Shown piece by piece: positions 43,072 through 53,000 of a stretch of DNA of 64,000 nt. Position numbers and translations under genes: made by a program. The notes beneath the pieces were generated by a model that did not search any database, was not told the DNA's origin, and saw only the letters and a list, made by a program, of their open reading frames with translations. Numbering within the stretch: the first letter of the stretch is position 1; each line of letters begins with the position of its first letter. Origin of the DNA: Planctomycetes bacterium MalM25 (GTDB lineage Bacteria > Planctomycetota > Planctomycetia > Pirellulales > Lacipirellulaceae); contig CP036424.1 in assembly GCA_007745835.1 (NCBI GenBank), forward strand, positions 4,659,831 to 4,723,830, written 5' to 3'.

Positions 43072-45039
43072 ATGCCACACGTCTCCCCCCTGCAACTCTC
43101 CGTCCCCTACGGCCCCAAGCGCTTCTGGATGCGGTGCGCGATGGTGCTTGGCGTGATCCTGCTGCTGGCCGGTGTGAAGCAGCTCGTCTTAGAAAGAACG
43201 ATTCACGGCATGGACGCCGACGGATCCCAGATCAACAACTCGGGGCGGCAGCGGATGCTGAGCCAGCAGATCGCAAAGAACGCCCTGAGGATCCGCGAAG
43301 CTCAACCAACGGGCGACCCAATCACCCTCGATCGGTCGCGGCGGGAACTCCGCCGGGCTCTCGACGAATTCGAGGCGTTCCACGCCGGAAACCAAAGCCT
43401 CGGCAAGGACCAGATCACGGGCGAAACGAACCCCGCGCTGGAGGGTCAGTTCCGGGAGTTGCAAGCAATCCACCGCACCCTCGTCGATCACGCCCGAGGC
43501 TTCCTGACCGAGGGCGAGACGCCCGATCCGGAGGAGCTGCTGCACGCGAGCGACCGGTACCTGACGGGCATGAACGCCCTGACGATCGACCTGGCGAACG
43601 GCTCCGCCCGCCGCGTTCACGCCGCTCGGCAGACGGCCCGTTGGTGGTGCGGCGCCACGATCGGATTGATCGCGTTGGCTTCGCTGTTTGTTCTGTGGCC
43701 GGCTCTGCGAGAATCGCACCAGGACAAGCGCGCCTTCCAGGAGGCGCTCCGCCACCTCGAGCTCGAACGGGCCGCGGGCGAGGTGCTCAACGACTCGCTG
43801 CGCGGGGCCCTGGCTCTCAACCGGGCGGTGTTCAGCACGGCGGCCGATTCGGTGATCATCCTCAACCGGGAAGGGATCATCGAGCAGGCCAACCGGTCGG
43901 CGGCCGAGACGTTCGCGATCCCCGAGGAGCGTCTGGTCGACAGCCGCATCAACGACCTCATGTCCGAGTGCGACGCCGACGTCCACGACGAGTACCTGAA
44001 GCACGCCTGCGAATCGACCACCGACGGCGTCCTCCTCCGCAACCACCACGTTCGTGGCAGGCGGTCCAACGGCAGCCAGTTCCCGGCCGAGCTCTCGGTC
44101 TCTAAGGTCCAGGTGGCCGGGCGGACGGTCTTCACGGGCATCCTCCGCGACATCTCCGAGCGGGTCCGACTCGAGGGCCGATTGGCCCAAGCCCGCAAGA
44201 TGGAATCGGTCGGCCAATTGGCCTCGGGCATCGCCCATGAGATCAACACACCCATGCAGTTCATCGCGACCAACATCAGCTACCTCGACCGCCAACTGAC
44301 CGGGCTGGTCGACTTCTTCGAGGGATTGAAGAAGGCCCGGGGCGAAGAATTCACCACCGAGGAAAGGGGCCGCCGTGTTCAAGAGCTCCTCGACAACCTG
44401 TCGGAGGCCCTCGCCTCGGCCGACATCCGCGGCGCGATCGACGACAGCCTGGTCGGGGTCAATCGGGTCGTTGAGATCATCAGCGCGATGAAAGACTTCG
44501 CCCACCCCGGCACCGAATCGAAGGGCGTGGTCGATATCAACCACGTCCTCGAGACCGCCGCGGTGATCGCCCGCAATCGGACCAAGGAGGTGGCGAGGGT
44601 GACCCTCGACCTCAACGAGTGCGAGGAGTTCCCGGGCGTCGTGTCGGGGCTGAACCAGACGTTCGTCAACCTGCTGGTCAACGCCGCCGACGCCATCGAG
44701 GAAGCGGCCGGCGAGCACGGCGCGATGGGCGACATCCGGGTCACCTCCCGACGGCTGGAGGAGGGCGTCGAGGTGCGCGTGTCGGACACCGGCTGCGGCA
44801 TGTCCGAGGAGGTCGCCTCGCACGCGTTCGACCCCTTCTACACAACCAAGGACGTCGGCAAGGGGAGCGGCCAAGGGCTCTCCATCGCCTACAACGCGGT
44901 CGTCGAGCAGCACCGCGGGCGCATCACCATCGAGTCGGCCCCCGGCGAAGGGACCACGTTCCGCATCTTCCTGCCGATCGTGCCGGCCGCTGTCGAGGTT
45001 GGCGCCGAGGACCAGCAGAAGGCCGAGCCCGTCGGCTGA
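43072..45039 (+). CDS. Membrane sensor histidine kinase with PilJ-type input and PAS domain
   Basis: A 655-residue kinase. Transmembrane helices flank a periplasmic region starting INNSGRQRMLSQQIAKNALRI, the type IV pilus methyl-accepting/NIT-like sensor signature; the second helix is TIGLIALASLFVLWPAL. A PAS domain follows (ADSVIILNREGIIEQANRSAAETF), then the phospho-acceptor His389 in ASGIAHEINTPMQFI and an HATPase with N box NLLVNAADAIEEA, G1 VSDTGCGM and GKGSGQGLSIAY. ATG 43072 chosen; longer in-frame starts lack support. The likely partner is the divergent receiver gene. Confidence 0.87.
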   Translation: MPHVSPLQLSVPYGPKRFWMRCAMVLGVILLLAGVKQLVLERTIHGMDADGSQINNSGRQRMLSQQIAKNALRIREAQPTGDPITLDRSRRELRRALDEFEAFHAGNQSLGKDQITGETNPALEGQFRELQAIHRTLVDHARGFLTEGETPDPEELLHASDRYLTGMNALTIDLANGSARRVHAARQTARWWCGATIGLIALASLFVLWPALRESHQDKRAFQEALRHLELERAAGEVLNDSLRGALALNRAVFSTAADSVIILNREGIIEQANRSAAETFAIPEERLVDSRINDLMSECDADVHDEYLKHACESTTDGVLLRNHHVRGRRSNGSQFPAELSVSKVQVAGRTVFTGILRDISERVRLEGRLAQARKMESVGQLASGIAHEINTPMQFIATNISYLDRQLTGLVDFFEGLKKARGEEFTTEERGRRVQELLDNLSEALASADIRGAIDDSLVGVNRVVEIISAMKDFAHPGTESKGVVDINHVLETAAVIARNRTKEVARVTLDLNECEEFPGVVSGLNQTFVNLLVNAADAIEEAAGEHGAMGDIRVTSRRLEEGVEVRVSDTGCGMSEEVASHAFDPFYTTKDVGKGSGQGLSIAYNAVVEQHRGRITIESAPGEGTTFRIFLPIVPAAVEVGAEDQQKAEPVG

Positions 45040-45042
45040 TGA

Positions 45043-48000
45043 TCACGGCAGGTCGTACTGCTCGATGAGCGTCTTGAGCCGTTCGGGCCGTTCTTTGACC
45101 AGCCAGTTGTTGTTCGCCAACTTGCCCAAGCGCTCGGACAACTCCGAGATCGGCTCAAGCCGGGACTCGAGGTCTTTCGACCCGGCGCCGAGCTGTTCCA
45201 CGAGACGGCTCCCGGCTAACTCGAGGTGATCTCCCGAGTTGCTCAGGCTCGCCATCGCGGCGGTGAGCCGCTGGTCGGAAGATTTCGTCAGCACGCGACG
45301 CACCGTTTCGCTCTTCGACTTGGCGGCCCGTTCGTGCAGGCGCTTCGCGTCGGCGAGGTGCTTCTCGGCCGCCTCGATGCTGGCGCGGGCCTCCGCCAGA
45401 TGGTCCTCCGCGGGCGAGGCCTTGGCGCCCTCCCCGACCAGACGCGCCTTCAGCAACACGTGGCAGGCGGTGGGGCCCATCCGCAGCAAGTAGACGTGCC
45501 CGTCGATAATCTCCGGAGAGCTTTGCTGCTCGACCGGGATCCGCGTCGTGCCGGCCAGTGAGCGGAGGCTGACTGCGCCCAGATCGGCCGCGCGGAACGA
45601 GCCGTACCCGCTCCGGAACGTCAGCTTGCCGCCGTGCTGCCTCAGCTCGAAGCGGGTCCGGTGCGGGTCGTTCTCCGGATCGGCGACGAACCGCTCGCCC
45701 GGTTTGAGCTTCGCACGCAAGGGCTGCTTGAAGGCGTCGGCCGAGAAGACGACCGGCGAGACCGGCGTGGCGCCGTGGAACACAAGGTACTCCATCTCAA
45801 CCTCCTTGGGCGTCTCGAGCGTGATCTCGCCCAGGTCGATCTCGTCCTCCTCCGAAAAATCGATCCGCTTCGATTGCGAGACACACCCTTCCGCCGTGAT
45901 CGTCAGCTGATACTCGATGGGGGAAAAGTCGATCCAGCTAATCAACGAATCCGAACGGCCTTTACGCGGAGGAGCGAATCGCTTGCGTGGTTCGTAACCA
46001 TTGCTCGGCGTGTTGATCGGGCCGTTCAGCTGACGGAGCGAGAGCACCGTGGGGATCCGCTCGCCCGCTTCGTTGATGACCCTCGCCGTCAGCTTCCGAA
46101 AGTTCATTTCCGAGGATCGTTCCATCAGAACCCGACCCAGGTCCGCAAGACGAGTCATCCCCGCGGGCGGTTTCAGGTCGATCGGATCGTACCCGTGCAT
46201 GCGCAAACCGATCGGGCGTTGGGCGTCCCCGAGCAGATCGATGAAGTAACCCTCAGGCAGAATCGCCATCTGGGCCGAAACGAGCTGCGGATCGCCTCCC
46301 CCGCCCAGCTCCACGCGGCCTATCACATAGTGCTGATCATCGGTCTCGATCCCCCGCGACCGCGCCTCGGCGTAGGCTTTTCCCAGTCGCTGCTCAAGAG
46401 CGAACTGAGTGAGTGGCGCGGCGCCCTGAAAGGTTGCGGTCTCACGGAGCTGCTTGAGCAGCTCTTCAGGAACCTTCGCCCCCTCGGCGACGGCTTGCTC
46501 CTCCTGCGGCGTCATCTGCTTCGCGGCCTCGGGACTTTTCTCGGCCGCCGCGCCCGGCTCGATGAAGCCGAGCGCGTCGCGTGTCTCCGCGTCGGCAAAG
46601 CCGGTCGCCGCGAGCCCCGACTCGCGCTGGAAGCGTTCGACCGACCGGGTGGTTAATGGGCCGTAGTCGTCGTCCACGTCGAGGCCGGGCGAGGGATCGA
46701 GCACTTCGTTGAGCCGCCTCTGCAGCTGCGAGACCGAGTAGCCGTACTCGCGTCCCTTGTGGGCAAAGACCGAGTTCTCGTCGTCCGAATTCGGCAGCAG
46801 CTCGATGCCCGGCTCGACCGCCGCCGCGTCGCCTTCCTCGTCTGCCTCCTCGGTCTTCGCGACCGGTTGGGTCCGCTCGCCCTGCGGAGCGAGCGACGCC
46901 GCGTCCGCCCGCTCGAGAACCACCGAGACCATCCAGTCGCCGCCGATATCGACCGGCTTGTGCTCGCTGGGCTCCTGCTGGGCGAGGCCGGTCATCGAGC
47001 GCTCGCCGCCGGTGCTCGTGTCGTAGCTCAGGTAGACCCCCTTGGTCCGTCCCGGGTTGAAGTCGATCGCCACCCAGAAGGTCTCGGGCAGGTCGAGCAC
47101 CGGATCCTTGAAGCGGACGTTAGTCCACTTCTCGGCGCCCCGACGGAAGAGGCCGTAGGCGCCGCGGCGGATGTCGAGGATCTCCGAGCGGTCCTCGCTG
47201 AGGAAGCTGATCTCGAAGTCCTCGCGCGGCGCGGTCTTCGTGCCGTAGCGCGAGCCGTGGATCCGCACGCTCTTCACGCCGACCGCCCCTTCGGGCAGCT
47301 CGAACTTGATCAGGTGCCCGCTCCCGCCGAGCGACTTCTTGCCGTCGGCCCGGCCGTCGGTGTGATCGACGCGCCCCGGGGCACGCATCGCAACCGGCCG
47401 AGCGACTCGATCACTCTGCAGCAGCTGGCGGGCCTCCTCGACCGAGGGGACCGGGTTCTCCTCGAATCGGTTGCGGATCAACACAAGCGTCGGGCCGTTC
47501 TCGACCGGATCGCTAAGACCGATCACCTCGATCGGCTGGCCCCGGACGCTGGTGGCGCCACCCGCTTCGGCCGAGGACTCGACCAGCTTGCCGTGCTCGT
47601 CTCCCTCCGGGTCTTCGACGGTGAACTGGTGCGTGGATTCCCCGGCGGATTGGTTCCACGCGTCGTACCGCAGGTGGGGGCGCGGACGCTCGTCGTTCGG
47701 GAGCAAGACCGGCGCGTGCTCGCCCGGCTTGAGCTCGGCGATCGTGGCCCAGCCCTTCGGGTTCAACGCGCTGGGTCGAGGCACGCCGCTCCACTCCCCG
47801 AGCTTCATGTCCGAGTCGGGGCCGTACTGGTTGGCCGCCAGGGCTTTGCCGGTCGCGAACTTCCACACTATCGGCGGCAACGGGACGCCGTACTCCGATT
47901 GGAAGTTCACCGCGTGCGAGGCGTTCAGGCCGATCGCGTACGCCTTGCCTGGCGCGAGCTTCACGGGCAGCGTGCAGGTGCGGCCGTCGCGGCTCCAGGC

Positions 48001-51000
48001 GGCGCGGCCTCCCCCCGTATCGGGGAAGGGCGCGGCCTTCGTGTTGGTCCACGACATGCCGCCCCCCATCTTCCTGTCGAAGGTGACCCGCAGCTTCGTC
48101 ACGCCCGGATTGACCGACGTCTCGCTGTCGGCGGGGGTCATCTCGACGACCTTCGGCGTCTGCGCCCGTCGGGCGATCGACCGCTTCGCCCCCTTCGTGC
48201 TGAACGCGATCGCGCCGTGCGCCGCGGGGACGCCGTCGGTCGACTTGAAGTTTTGGTAGCTCTTCGCGTTGATCCCGACGCGGTAGAACTCGCCCTTCTT
48301 CAGGTGGACCGGCAGCACGCAAGTCCGGTTGTCGATCCACCGCGCCTTCGCCCCGGGCGGCACATCCGGCATGAAGGTCTGCTTGTTGCCGGTCCAACTC
48401 ATGCCGCGCTGCATGTCGCGATCGAAGGTGACGCGGACCTCGGTCAGATCGGGATCGACGTCGGTCGCGCCGTGCTCGGGGACCGATTCGACAAGGACCG
48501 GCCACTTGGGGCGCTCGGCCTTCGGCGGCTCGCTCGGTTTCTTGTCGCTCTTGACCGGCTGGAGCTTAGGTTGCTCGCGTTGGTGCGTCGACTTTTTGCG
48601 GTTCGCTTCGTGGTACTCGATTGGGTCATCAAGACCGAGTTTTTTTAGAGCCGCGTTGATCTTGTTAAACCGTGCCTGGACCGCAGCCAGCCTAAACGGC
48701 GTCCGTTCTGTCTCTTGCGATGCCGTAGAGCTATTGACCTGATCGAGAACCTGATCACGAAGATCGGTTTCCAAGAGGTTGCGCAATGCGTGTATCTGGT
48801 GCACGAGGCCGATCAGCCCGTCATCGGTCTCGATCGGGTACTCGTGTTTGCCGAGCGGATACTCAACGGGCCGGTCTTTGAGCCCCAAGGCTTTGCGGGT
48901 CGCTTCGTCAGCGAAGGCTGTGACCGACAGGTCCGCTTGACGCTGGAACCGCGCGACGGCCTCGGCGGTTTGCGGCCCGTACTCGCCGTCTACCTCGATG
49001 GGGTTGGAGGGCTTGAGCGACTCGTTCAACGCTTTCTGCAAGTTCTCGACTGAGTGCCCATAAGCACGCCCCAAGCGTCGGTGTATTACATCGTCAACGG
49101 CGGGCTCTTCACTAGCCAGACTGCGTTGCAGCTGCAAGGCGCGCGCTTCTTCTACCGATCTCCAGTTCTCTGCCCATAGCGCCTCCACGGCGCGCTGAAG
49201 CACGTCCTCATCCTTCGCCGCGACCGAACGCATCTCGGCGATCAACGCCTCGCGTTTCTTCTCGTGCGCTTTCGCTCGGACCCCCGCTTGGATCATCTCG
49301 ATGCGATACGCTTCGCGCATCCTCTCCTTGAGCACATCCGGCTCGACCATCTCGGTGACGCGGATCAGCGGCTCGCCGTTCACGCCCCGATCGCCCCGGT
49401 CCTCGAACACCAGGTCGTCACGCAACGCCCGCAGCTTCGCGGCGTCGGTCGCGCTCATGATGCCGCGCGAGGCGACCTTCTTGAGCGCTTTCGGCTCCGC
49501 CGGACGAGCGGGCTGCTCGCTCGATTCCGTCAGCTGCACCGTCGCGGTTTGGCCATCCGTCGCGGGCTCGTAGCGGAGGCGCAGGCTGCGGTTCTTGTCG
49601 GGCGTGTCGATCGACAGCTCGGCCGGCTCGCCGACCTTGACCTTCATCTTGGCGCCGGAGTCCGTGCGAGCGGCGTCACCGGGACCGGGCGTACCCGTCA
49701 AGGAACGCTCACCGCTCACGATTCCGAACACCGCGTTCCAAGTCGATTCGTTCAGCTCCCCGTTCGGCTCAAGACCTTTGGCTTTTTGGTACTTGCGGAG
49801 TGCTGCGTCCTGTTCTTGCTTGAGGTCGGCTGGGCCTCCACCACTAATCCGTAGGCGACCTCTTTCTTCATCAGTAAAGGGGAAATCTGACTTAGCGAGC
49901 TCATAGTTCACCGCTAGCCGTACGCGGTACCACCATTGGCGAGCGAGCTGTTCATCGAGCCCCTCGTAGTCGAGCGGATCGGTCAGGTGGGACAGCTTCC
50001 CGACACGTTCTGTCACTTTAGCCAGCTTCAGTAGCTCGTCAGCCGGCCGATCGGCTTGGTCCATCAGTTCGGACAGCAGCTTCTCGGATTTGGCTTTGAA
50101 CCGGCGCGCCTTCTCTCGCTCGTCCAAAGCCCGCTTGAGCAGCGCCTTGTAGATCGGCTCGTCGATGACCCGCTTCTTGATCTCAGACCATGCCGTCGCG
50201 ACCCCGTCCGACCCACGGACCGGGTTCACCAAGCGCTCGCAATTCTGATGTTGGTACTCGTGCGCGCTCTTAGTCAGCGCCCGCATAAGCACCTCGGCGC
50301 TCGACGCAGCGTTGATCGTGCGTTCTAGGTCTTCGATCGACTTATCGACTGGCTGAACCACCGAAGAGCTTGCGACATCAGTCGGGGGAGCGCTGGCAGT
50401 TGCTTCCTCCAACGTCTCGCGTGGTTGACTCGCCGTTGGCAGCAGGGTTTCCATCTCTGCCTGAAGTGCCGCTAGGTCTTCGGCGATCAGATTCTCGGCG
50501 AGTGGTTCGATAGCTCGGTCCGTGGCCGTATGCAGTTGCGCCAACTGCTTGATCGCTTCGGATTCCGCCGGAAGGCCCAAGCGCTCGGACCGCCCGTGGA
50601 GCTCTGCCAACCGCTTGCGCAACGACAACAAACGCGATAAACGCTCGCGGTCGTCCGCCGGCGGGATGGGGTCACCAGGATCAAAGATCGCGGTGGCTTC
50701 GGCTTTCGGCGTCGTGACCTGCACATCGCCTTCGGCGCGGAGCTGGACGAGCTGGTTGTCTTGGCTCGCCAGCTCGATCCGGTCGGCCTGCAACACGGCG
50801 GCGGGAGTCGGGGTTGGCGTCGCTTGGACGAGTTCCACGGCGCCCTTGTCCGGAGTGTCCGCCGGCACGAGGGCTTCCAAACCGACCTCTAGCTGCAACG
50901 CTGCGGGCGCCGTGGACGCCGCCGCGCCCTCGCGCGATTCACCCGCCTCACCCGGGGGCAGCAACAGCAGGGCCGCGGCGACGAGCGCCGCGGTGGAGGC

Positions 51001-51861
51001 CAGCGGTTTTCCGATCCAGATCGCGAGCATCGCACGCACTCCTTCTTGGTAAAGACTCAGCACGCCCGCCGACGCGGCGACCGAGCCGCCGGTCGCGAGG
51101 GCGACGCTGTTGGAAGTCGTTTGGACGACCACACGGGCCGGCGCGTTCTCCGCGGCGGCGGCGCCACGAGCGCCGAGGCCGAGCGCCCCCATCACCGCCG
51201 CGAGCGAAACGCCCCGACGGAGTAAGCGTCTGCGGAGCATCTGCTTGCCGCGGGCCAGGCGGCCCTGCACACCGGCGATCGTCGTGTCGGTCTGGTCGGC
51301 GATCGCCCGGCGGGACTGGCCCTCCAGGTACCGCAGCACGAGCGGTGTCTGGTACTTGGCCGGCAGCCGCATCAGCTCCTCGACCAGCACGCCGGTCGTC
51401 TGCTTCTTAAGCAGGTCGGGGAAAGCGGACTCGCTCGGCGCCAGCGGATCGACGGCGAGCGCCTCCTCGCGACGCAGCGACAACTTCTTGCGCGCCCGGA
51501 GGCTCGTGCGGTAAGCGACCCGGTAGAGCCAGCCGGCGGCCGAATCGCTCGACTTGATCGAGCGGGCGTTCTTGGTGAGCAGCAAGAAGGTCGCCTGGAA
51601 GGCGTCCTCCACGTCCTGCGGTCGGCGGAGCGTGGCCCGGCAAACCCGCCAGACCATGGCCGAGTGGCGATCGACCAACCGGTCGAGCGCGTCGCGGTCG
51701 CCCTGGCGGGTGAACCGCCCGAGGAGCTCGCCGTCGGTCGCCACGATCTGTGGCGGGGGGGCGAGGCGCGCCGAGAGGGCGTCCCGAGCGGGGGGCGCGG
51801 CGGCGGTGATCGGTGAGTCGGACGAGACAGCCACGCGCACACAATCCGGGGTGTCAGGCAT
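45043..51861 (-). CDS. Giant ECF sigma factor fused to a transmembrane, peptidoglycan-binding-like and Ig-like region (2272 aa)
   Basis: Residues 43-212 form an ECF sigma factor: region 2 (DALDRLVDRHSAMVWRVCRATLRRPQDVEDAFQATFLLL) and region 4 (LPAKYQTPLVLRYLEGQSRRAIADQTDTTIAGVQGRLARGKQMLRRRLL). Hydrophobic segments at 217-236 and 286-302 follow. The remaining ~1970 residues, probably extracytoplasmic, include coiled and charged stretches, peptidoglycan-binding-1-like repeats near 672-709, 932-994 and 1702-1765 (YGYSVSQLQRRLNE ... DDDYGPLTTRSVERFQRESGL), and two Big_5/SbsA-like Ig domains at about 1119-1224 and 1234-1337 (LRVTFDRKMGGGMSWT). Planctomycete ECF sigmas with C-terminal extensions are known (ECF01-Gob type); this one is exceptionally long. 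Cell-envelope sensing is inferred. Confidence 0.83.
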   Translation of the reverse strand: MPDTPDCVRVAVSSDSPITAAAPPARDALSARLAPPPQIVATDGELLGRFTRQGDRDALDRLVDRHSAMVWRVCRATLRRPQDVEDAFQATFLLLTKNARSIKSSDSAAGWLYRVAYRTSLRARKKLSLRREEALAVDPLAPSESAFPDLLKKQTTGVLVEELMRLPAKYQTPLVLRYLEGQSRRAIADQTDTTIAGVQGRLARGKQMLRRRLLRRGVSLAAVMGALGLGARGAAAAENAPARVVVQTTSNSVALATGGSVAASAGVLSLYQEGVRAMLAIWIGKPLASTAALVAAALLLLPPGEAGESREGAAASTAPAALQLEVGLEALVPADTPDKGAVELVQATPTPTPAAVLQADRIELASQDNQLVQLRAEGDVQVTTPKAEATAIFDPGDPIPPADDRERLSRLLSLRKRLAELHGRSERLGLPAESEAIKQLAQLHTATDRAIEPLAENLIAEDLAALQAEMETLLPTASQPRETLEEATASAPPTDVASSSVVQPVDKSIEDLERTINAASSAEVLMRALTKSAHEYQHQNCERLVNPVRGSDGVATAWSEIKKRVIDEPIYKALLKRALDEREKARRFKAKSEKLLSELMDQADRPADELLKLAKVTERVGKLSHLTDPLDYEGLDEQLARQWWYRVRLAVNYELAKSDFPFTDEERGRLRISGGGPADLKQEQDAALRKYQKAKGLEPNGELNESTWNAVFGIVSGERSLTGTPGPGDAARTDSGAKMKVKVGEPAELSIDTPDKNRSLRLRYEPATDGQTATVQLTESSEQPARPAEPKALKKVASRGIMSATDAAKLRALRDDLVFEDRGDRGVNGEPLIRVTEMVEPDVLKERMREAYRIEMIQAGVRAKAHEKKREALIAEMRSVAAKDEDVLQRAVEALWAENWRSVEEARALQLQRSLASEEPAVDDVIHRRLGRAYGHSVENLQKALNESLKPSNPIEVDGEYGPQTAEAVARFQRQADLSVTAFADEATRKALGLKDRPVEYPLGKHEYPIETDDGLIGLVHQIHALRNLLETDLRDQVLDQVNSSTASQETERTPFRLAAVQARFNKINAALKKLGLDDPIEYHEANRKKSTHQREQPKLQPVKSDKKPSEPPKAERPKWPVLVESVPEHGATDVDPDLTEVRVTFDRDMQRGMSWTGNKQTFMPDVPPGAKARWIDNRTCVLPVHLKKGEFYRVGINAKSYQNFKSTDGVPAAHGAIAFSTKGAKRSIARRAQTPKVVEMTPADSETSVNPGVTKLRVTFDRKMGGGMSWTNTKAAPFPDTGGGRAAWSRDGRTCTLPVKLAPGKAYAIGLNASHAVNFQSEYGVPLPPIVWKFATGKALAANQYGPDSDMKLGEWSGVPRPSALNPKGWATIAELKPGEHAPVLLPNDERPRPHLRYDAWNQSAGESTHQFTVEDPEGDEHGKLVESSAEAGGATSVRGQPIEVIGLSDPVENGPTLVLIRNRFEENPVPSVEEARQLLQSDRVARPVAMRAPGRVDHTDGRADGKKSLGGSGHLIKFELPEGAVGVKSVRIHGSRYGTKTAPREDFEISFLSEDRSEILDIRRGAYGLFRRGAEKWTNVRFKDPVLDLPETFWVAIDFNPGRTKGVYLSYDTSTGGERSMTGLAQQEPSEHKPVDIGGDWMVSVVLERADAASLAPQGERTQPVAKTEEADEEGDAAAVEPGIELLPNSDDENSVFAHKGREYGYSVSQLQRRLNEVLDPSPGLDVDDDYGPLTTRSVERFQRESGLAATGFADAETRDALGFIEPGAAAEKSPEAAKQMTPQEEQAVAEGAKVPEELLKQLRETATFQGAAPLTQFALEQRLGKAYAEARSRGIETDDQHYVIGRVELGGGGDPQLVSAQMAILPEGYFIDLLGDAQRPIGLRMHGYDPIDLKPPAGMTRLADLGRVLMERSSEMNFRKLTARVINEAGERIPTVLSLRQLNGPINTPSNGYEPRKRFAPPRKGRSDSLISWIDFSPIEYQLTITAEGCVSQSKRIDFSEEDEIDLGEITLETPKEVEMEYLVFHGATPVSPVVFSADAFKQPLRAKLKPGERFVADPENDPHRTRFELRQHGGKLTFRSGYGSFRAADLGAVSLRSLAGTTRIPVEQQSSPEIIDGHVYLLRMGPTACHVLLKARLVGEGAKASPAEDHLAEARASIEAAEKHLADAKRLHERAAKSKSETVRRVLTKSSDQRLTAAMASLSNSGDHLELAGSRLVEQLGAGSKDLESRLEPISELSERLGKLANNNWLVKERPERLKTLIEQYDLP

Positions 51862-51950
51862 CAGCTTATTCAGCTTCTACCCGAGTCGTGCCGGTGCGCG
51901 GCCGACCGAACCGGATTTTCTGCCGATTCGGCCCATTTTCTCGCCGGACG

Positions 51951-52433
51951 CTATTGGTGCGTGGCGCCGCGGGTCTTCAGTCGATCGACCAGCATCTCCG
52001 CGAGCGCGTGCTGTCGCCAATCGTCCCCGTGCTCGATGAACACCAGCGACGGCATCTCCTCCCCGTGCAGGATTTCGATCCGCGTGCGCCCTCCGCCGAT
52101 GTCGTTCTGCTCCCGCACAAGGCGGCTGGCCCGTTCTTCGGCCGCGCCCCCCAGGGGACTGGACTCGGCGAACCAGGCGGTCGCCTGCTCGCTGTACTGG
52201 CTGTTTATGAGCCGCTCTTCCGGATCGACCGAAGCGGGGCGCGTCTCCTCGAGGACCTCCGACACCGCGACGTTCACCTGATTCGGATCGAGGTTGGTCC
52301 GCACCAGGCCGCCGGTCGCGATCTCGCAGTAGACGGTCGGCTCCAGGGCGATCGCCGCCCAGACCGCTAGCGAAGTGCCGACCGAGGCGCAAGCGCCTGC
52401 CATAACAATGAGCAACGAGCGCATCGTATCCAT
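51951..52433 (-). CDS. Small anchored protein upstream of the giant sigma factor
   Basis: A 160-residue protein with an N-terminal transmembrane helix (LLIVMAGACASVGTSLAVWAAIAL) and an extracytoplasmic domain (VYCEIATGGLVRTNLDPNQVNVAVSEVLEE ... RTRIEILHGEEMPSLVFIEHGDDWRQHALAEMLVDRL). No family recognised. It ends 89 nt before the giant sigma gene on the same strand. Two adjacent ATGs (52433, 52424) could start it; longer frames look spurious. Confidence 0.6.
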   Translation of the reverse strand: MDTMRSLLIVMAGACASVGTSLAVWAAIALEPTVYCEIATGGLVRTNLDPNQVNVAVSEVLEETRPASVDPEERLINSQYSEQATAWFAESSPLGGAAEERASRLVREQNDIGGGRTRIEILHGEEMPSLVFIEHGDDWRQHALAEMLVDRLKTRGATHQ

Positions 52434-52644
52434 GCTCCGAAGCGGGGGGGGAGGTTGTCCGTGGACGCCCCGTCTTGGGGCGTTGGGCACGCGGTGCAGC
52501 GAGGTGGGGGGCTGCGGCGGGGGCGTGCTGTCCGGTAGGTGGCGGACTAGAGCAATCGCCGTGCCGTCGATCCCAAGGAAGAGAGGTTAATGCGTTTCAG
52601 AATAACTCGTTTGCGCTAGCGCCTCGGACGTCTTGGTGCGCAAG

Positions 52645-52959
52645 TCAGCAACGCTTGCTCCATCGCTCCGCCGCCCGTGCAAAACCGTCGGCGGGACGGA
52701 TGATCTTCTCGATCTCCTCGGCGCTCTTGCCTTGGTCGAGCAGGTCACGCGTCAGCTCGACTTCCGCCTCGCGCCGACGGACGCTCTGCCAGACGCCGGC
52801 GAGCGTGCCGACCAGGGCGATCGTCAGCCCGGTCAGGCAGCCCATCGCCACGATGCAGAGCACAAAACGCTGCTGCGGATCGAAGCCACTGATCAAGGTG
52901 GTGAAGAAACCGGGGTCGGCCGCTTCGGCGAGGCCAACGGATTGAGCTAGCAGGGACAT
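52645..52959 (-). CDS. Small single-helix membrane protein with SAEEIEKIIR motif
   Basis: A 104-residue protein with one transmembrane helix (FVLCIVAMGCLTGLTIALVGTLAGVW) followed by a charged helix-turn-helix-like segment (RRREAEVELTRDLLDQGKSAEEIEKIIRPA). It is a paralog of the next gene upstream: both have a helix, then a charged coil and S-AEE-EKIIR-A. The motif recalls short SHOCT-like oligomerisation segments but is not an exact match. Function unknown; 41 nt separate the two. Confidence 0.65.
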   Translation of the reverse strand: MSLLAQSVGLAEAADPGFFTTLISGFDPQQRFVLCIVAMGCLTGLTIALVGTLAGVWQSVRRREAEVELTRDLLDQGKSAEEIEKIIRPADGFARAAERWSKRC

Positions 52960-53000
52960 AGGAACTACTTTCGGAAAGGAACGAGGGGGCTCAGCTCGCC

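Noticed and set aside
43189..44913. A 574-codon minus-strand frame opposite the histidine kinase
   Set aside because: Antisense to H-box, N-box and G-box motifs of the kinase.
46759..48648. A plus-strand frame of 629 codons opposite the giant sigma gene
   Set aside because: Antisense shadow of a coding frame with recognisable Ig-like and peptidoglycan-binding-like domains.
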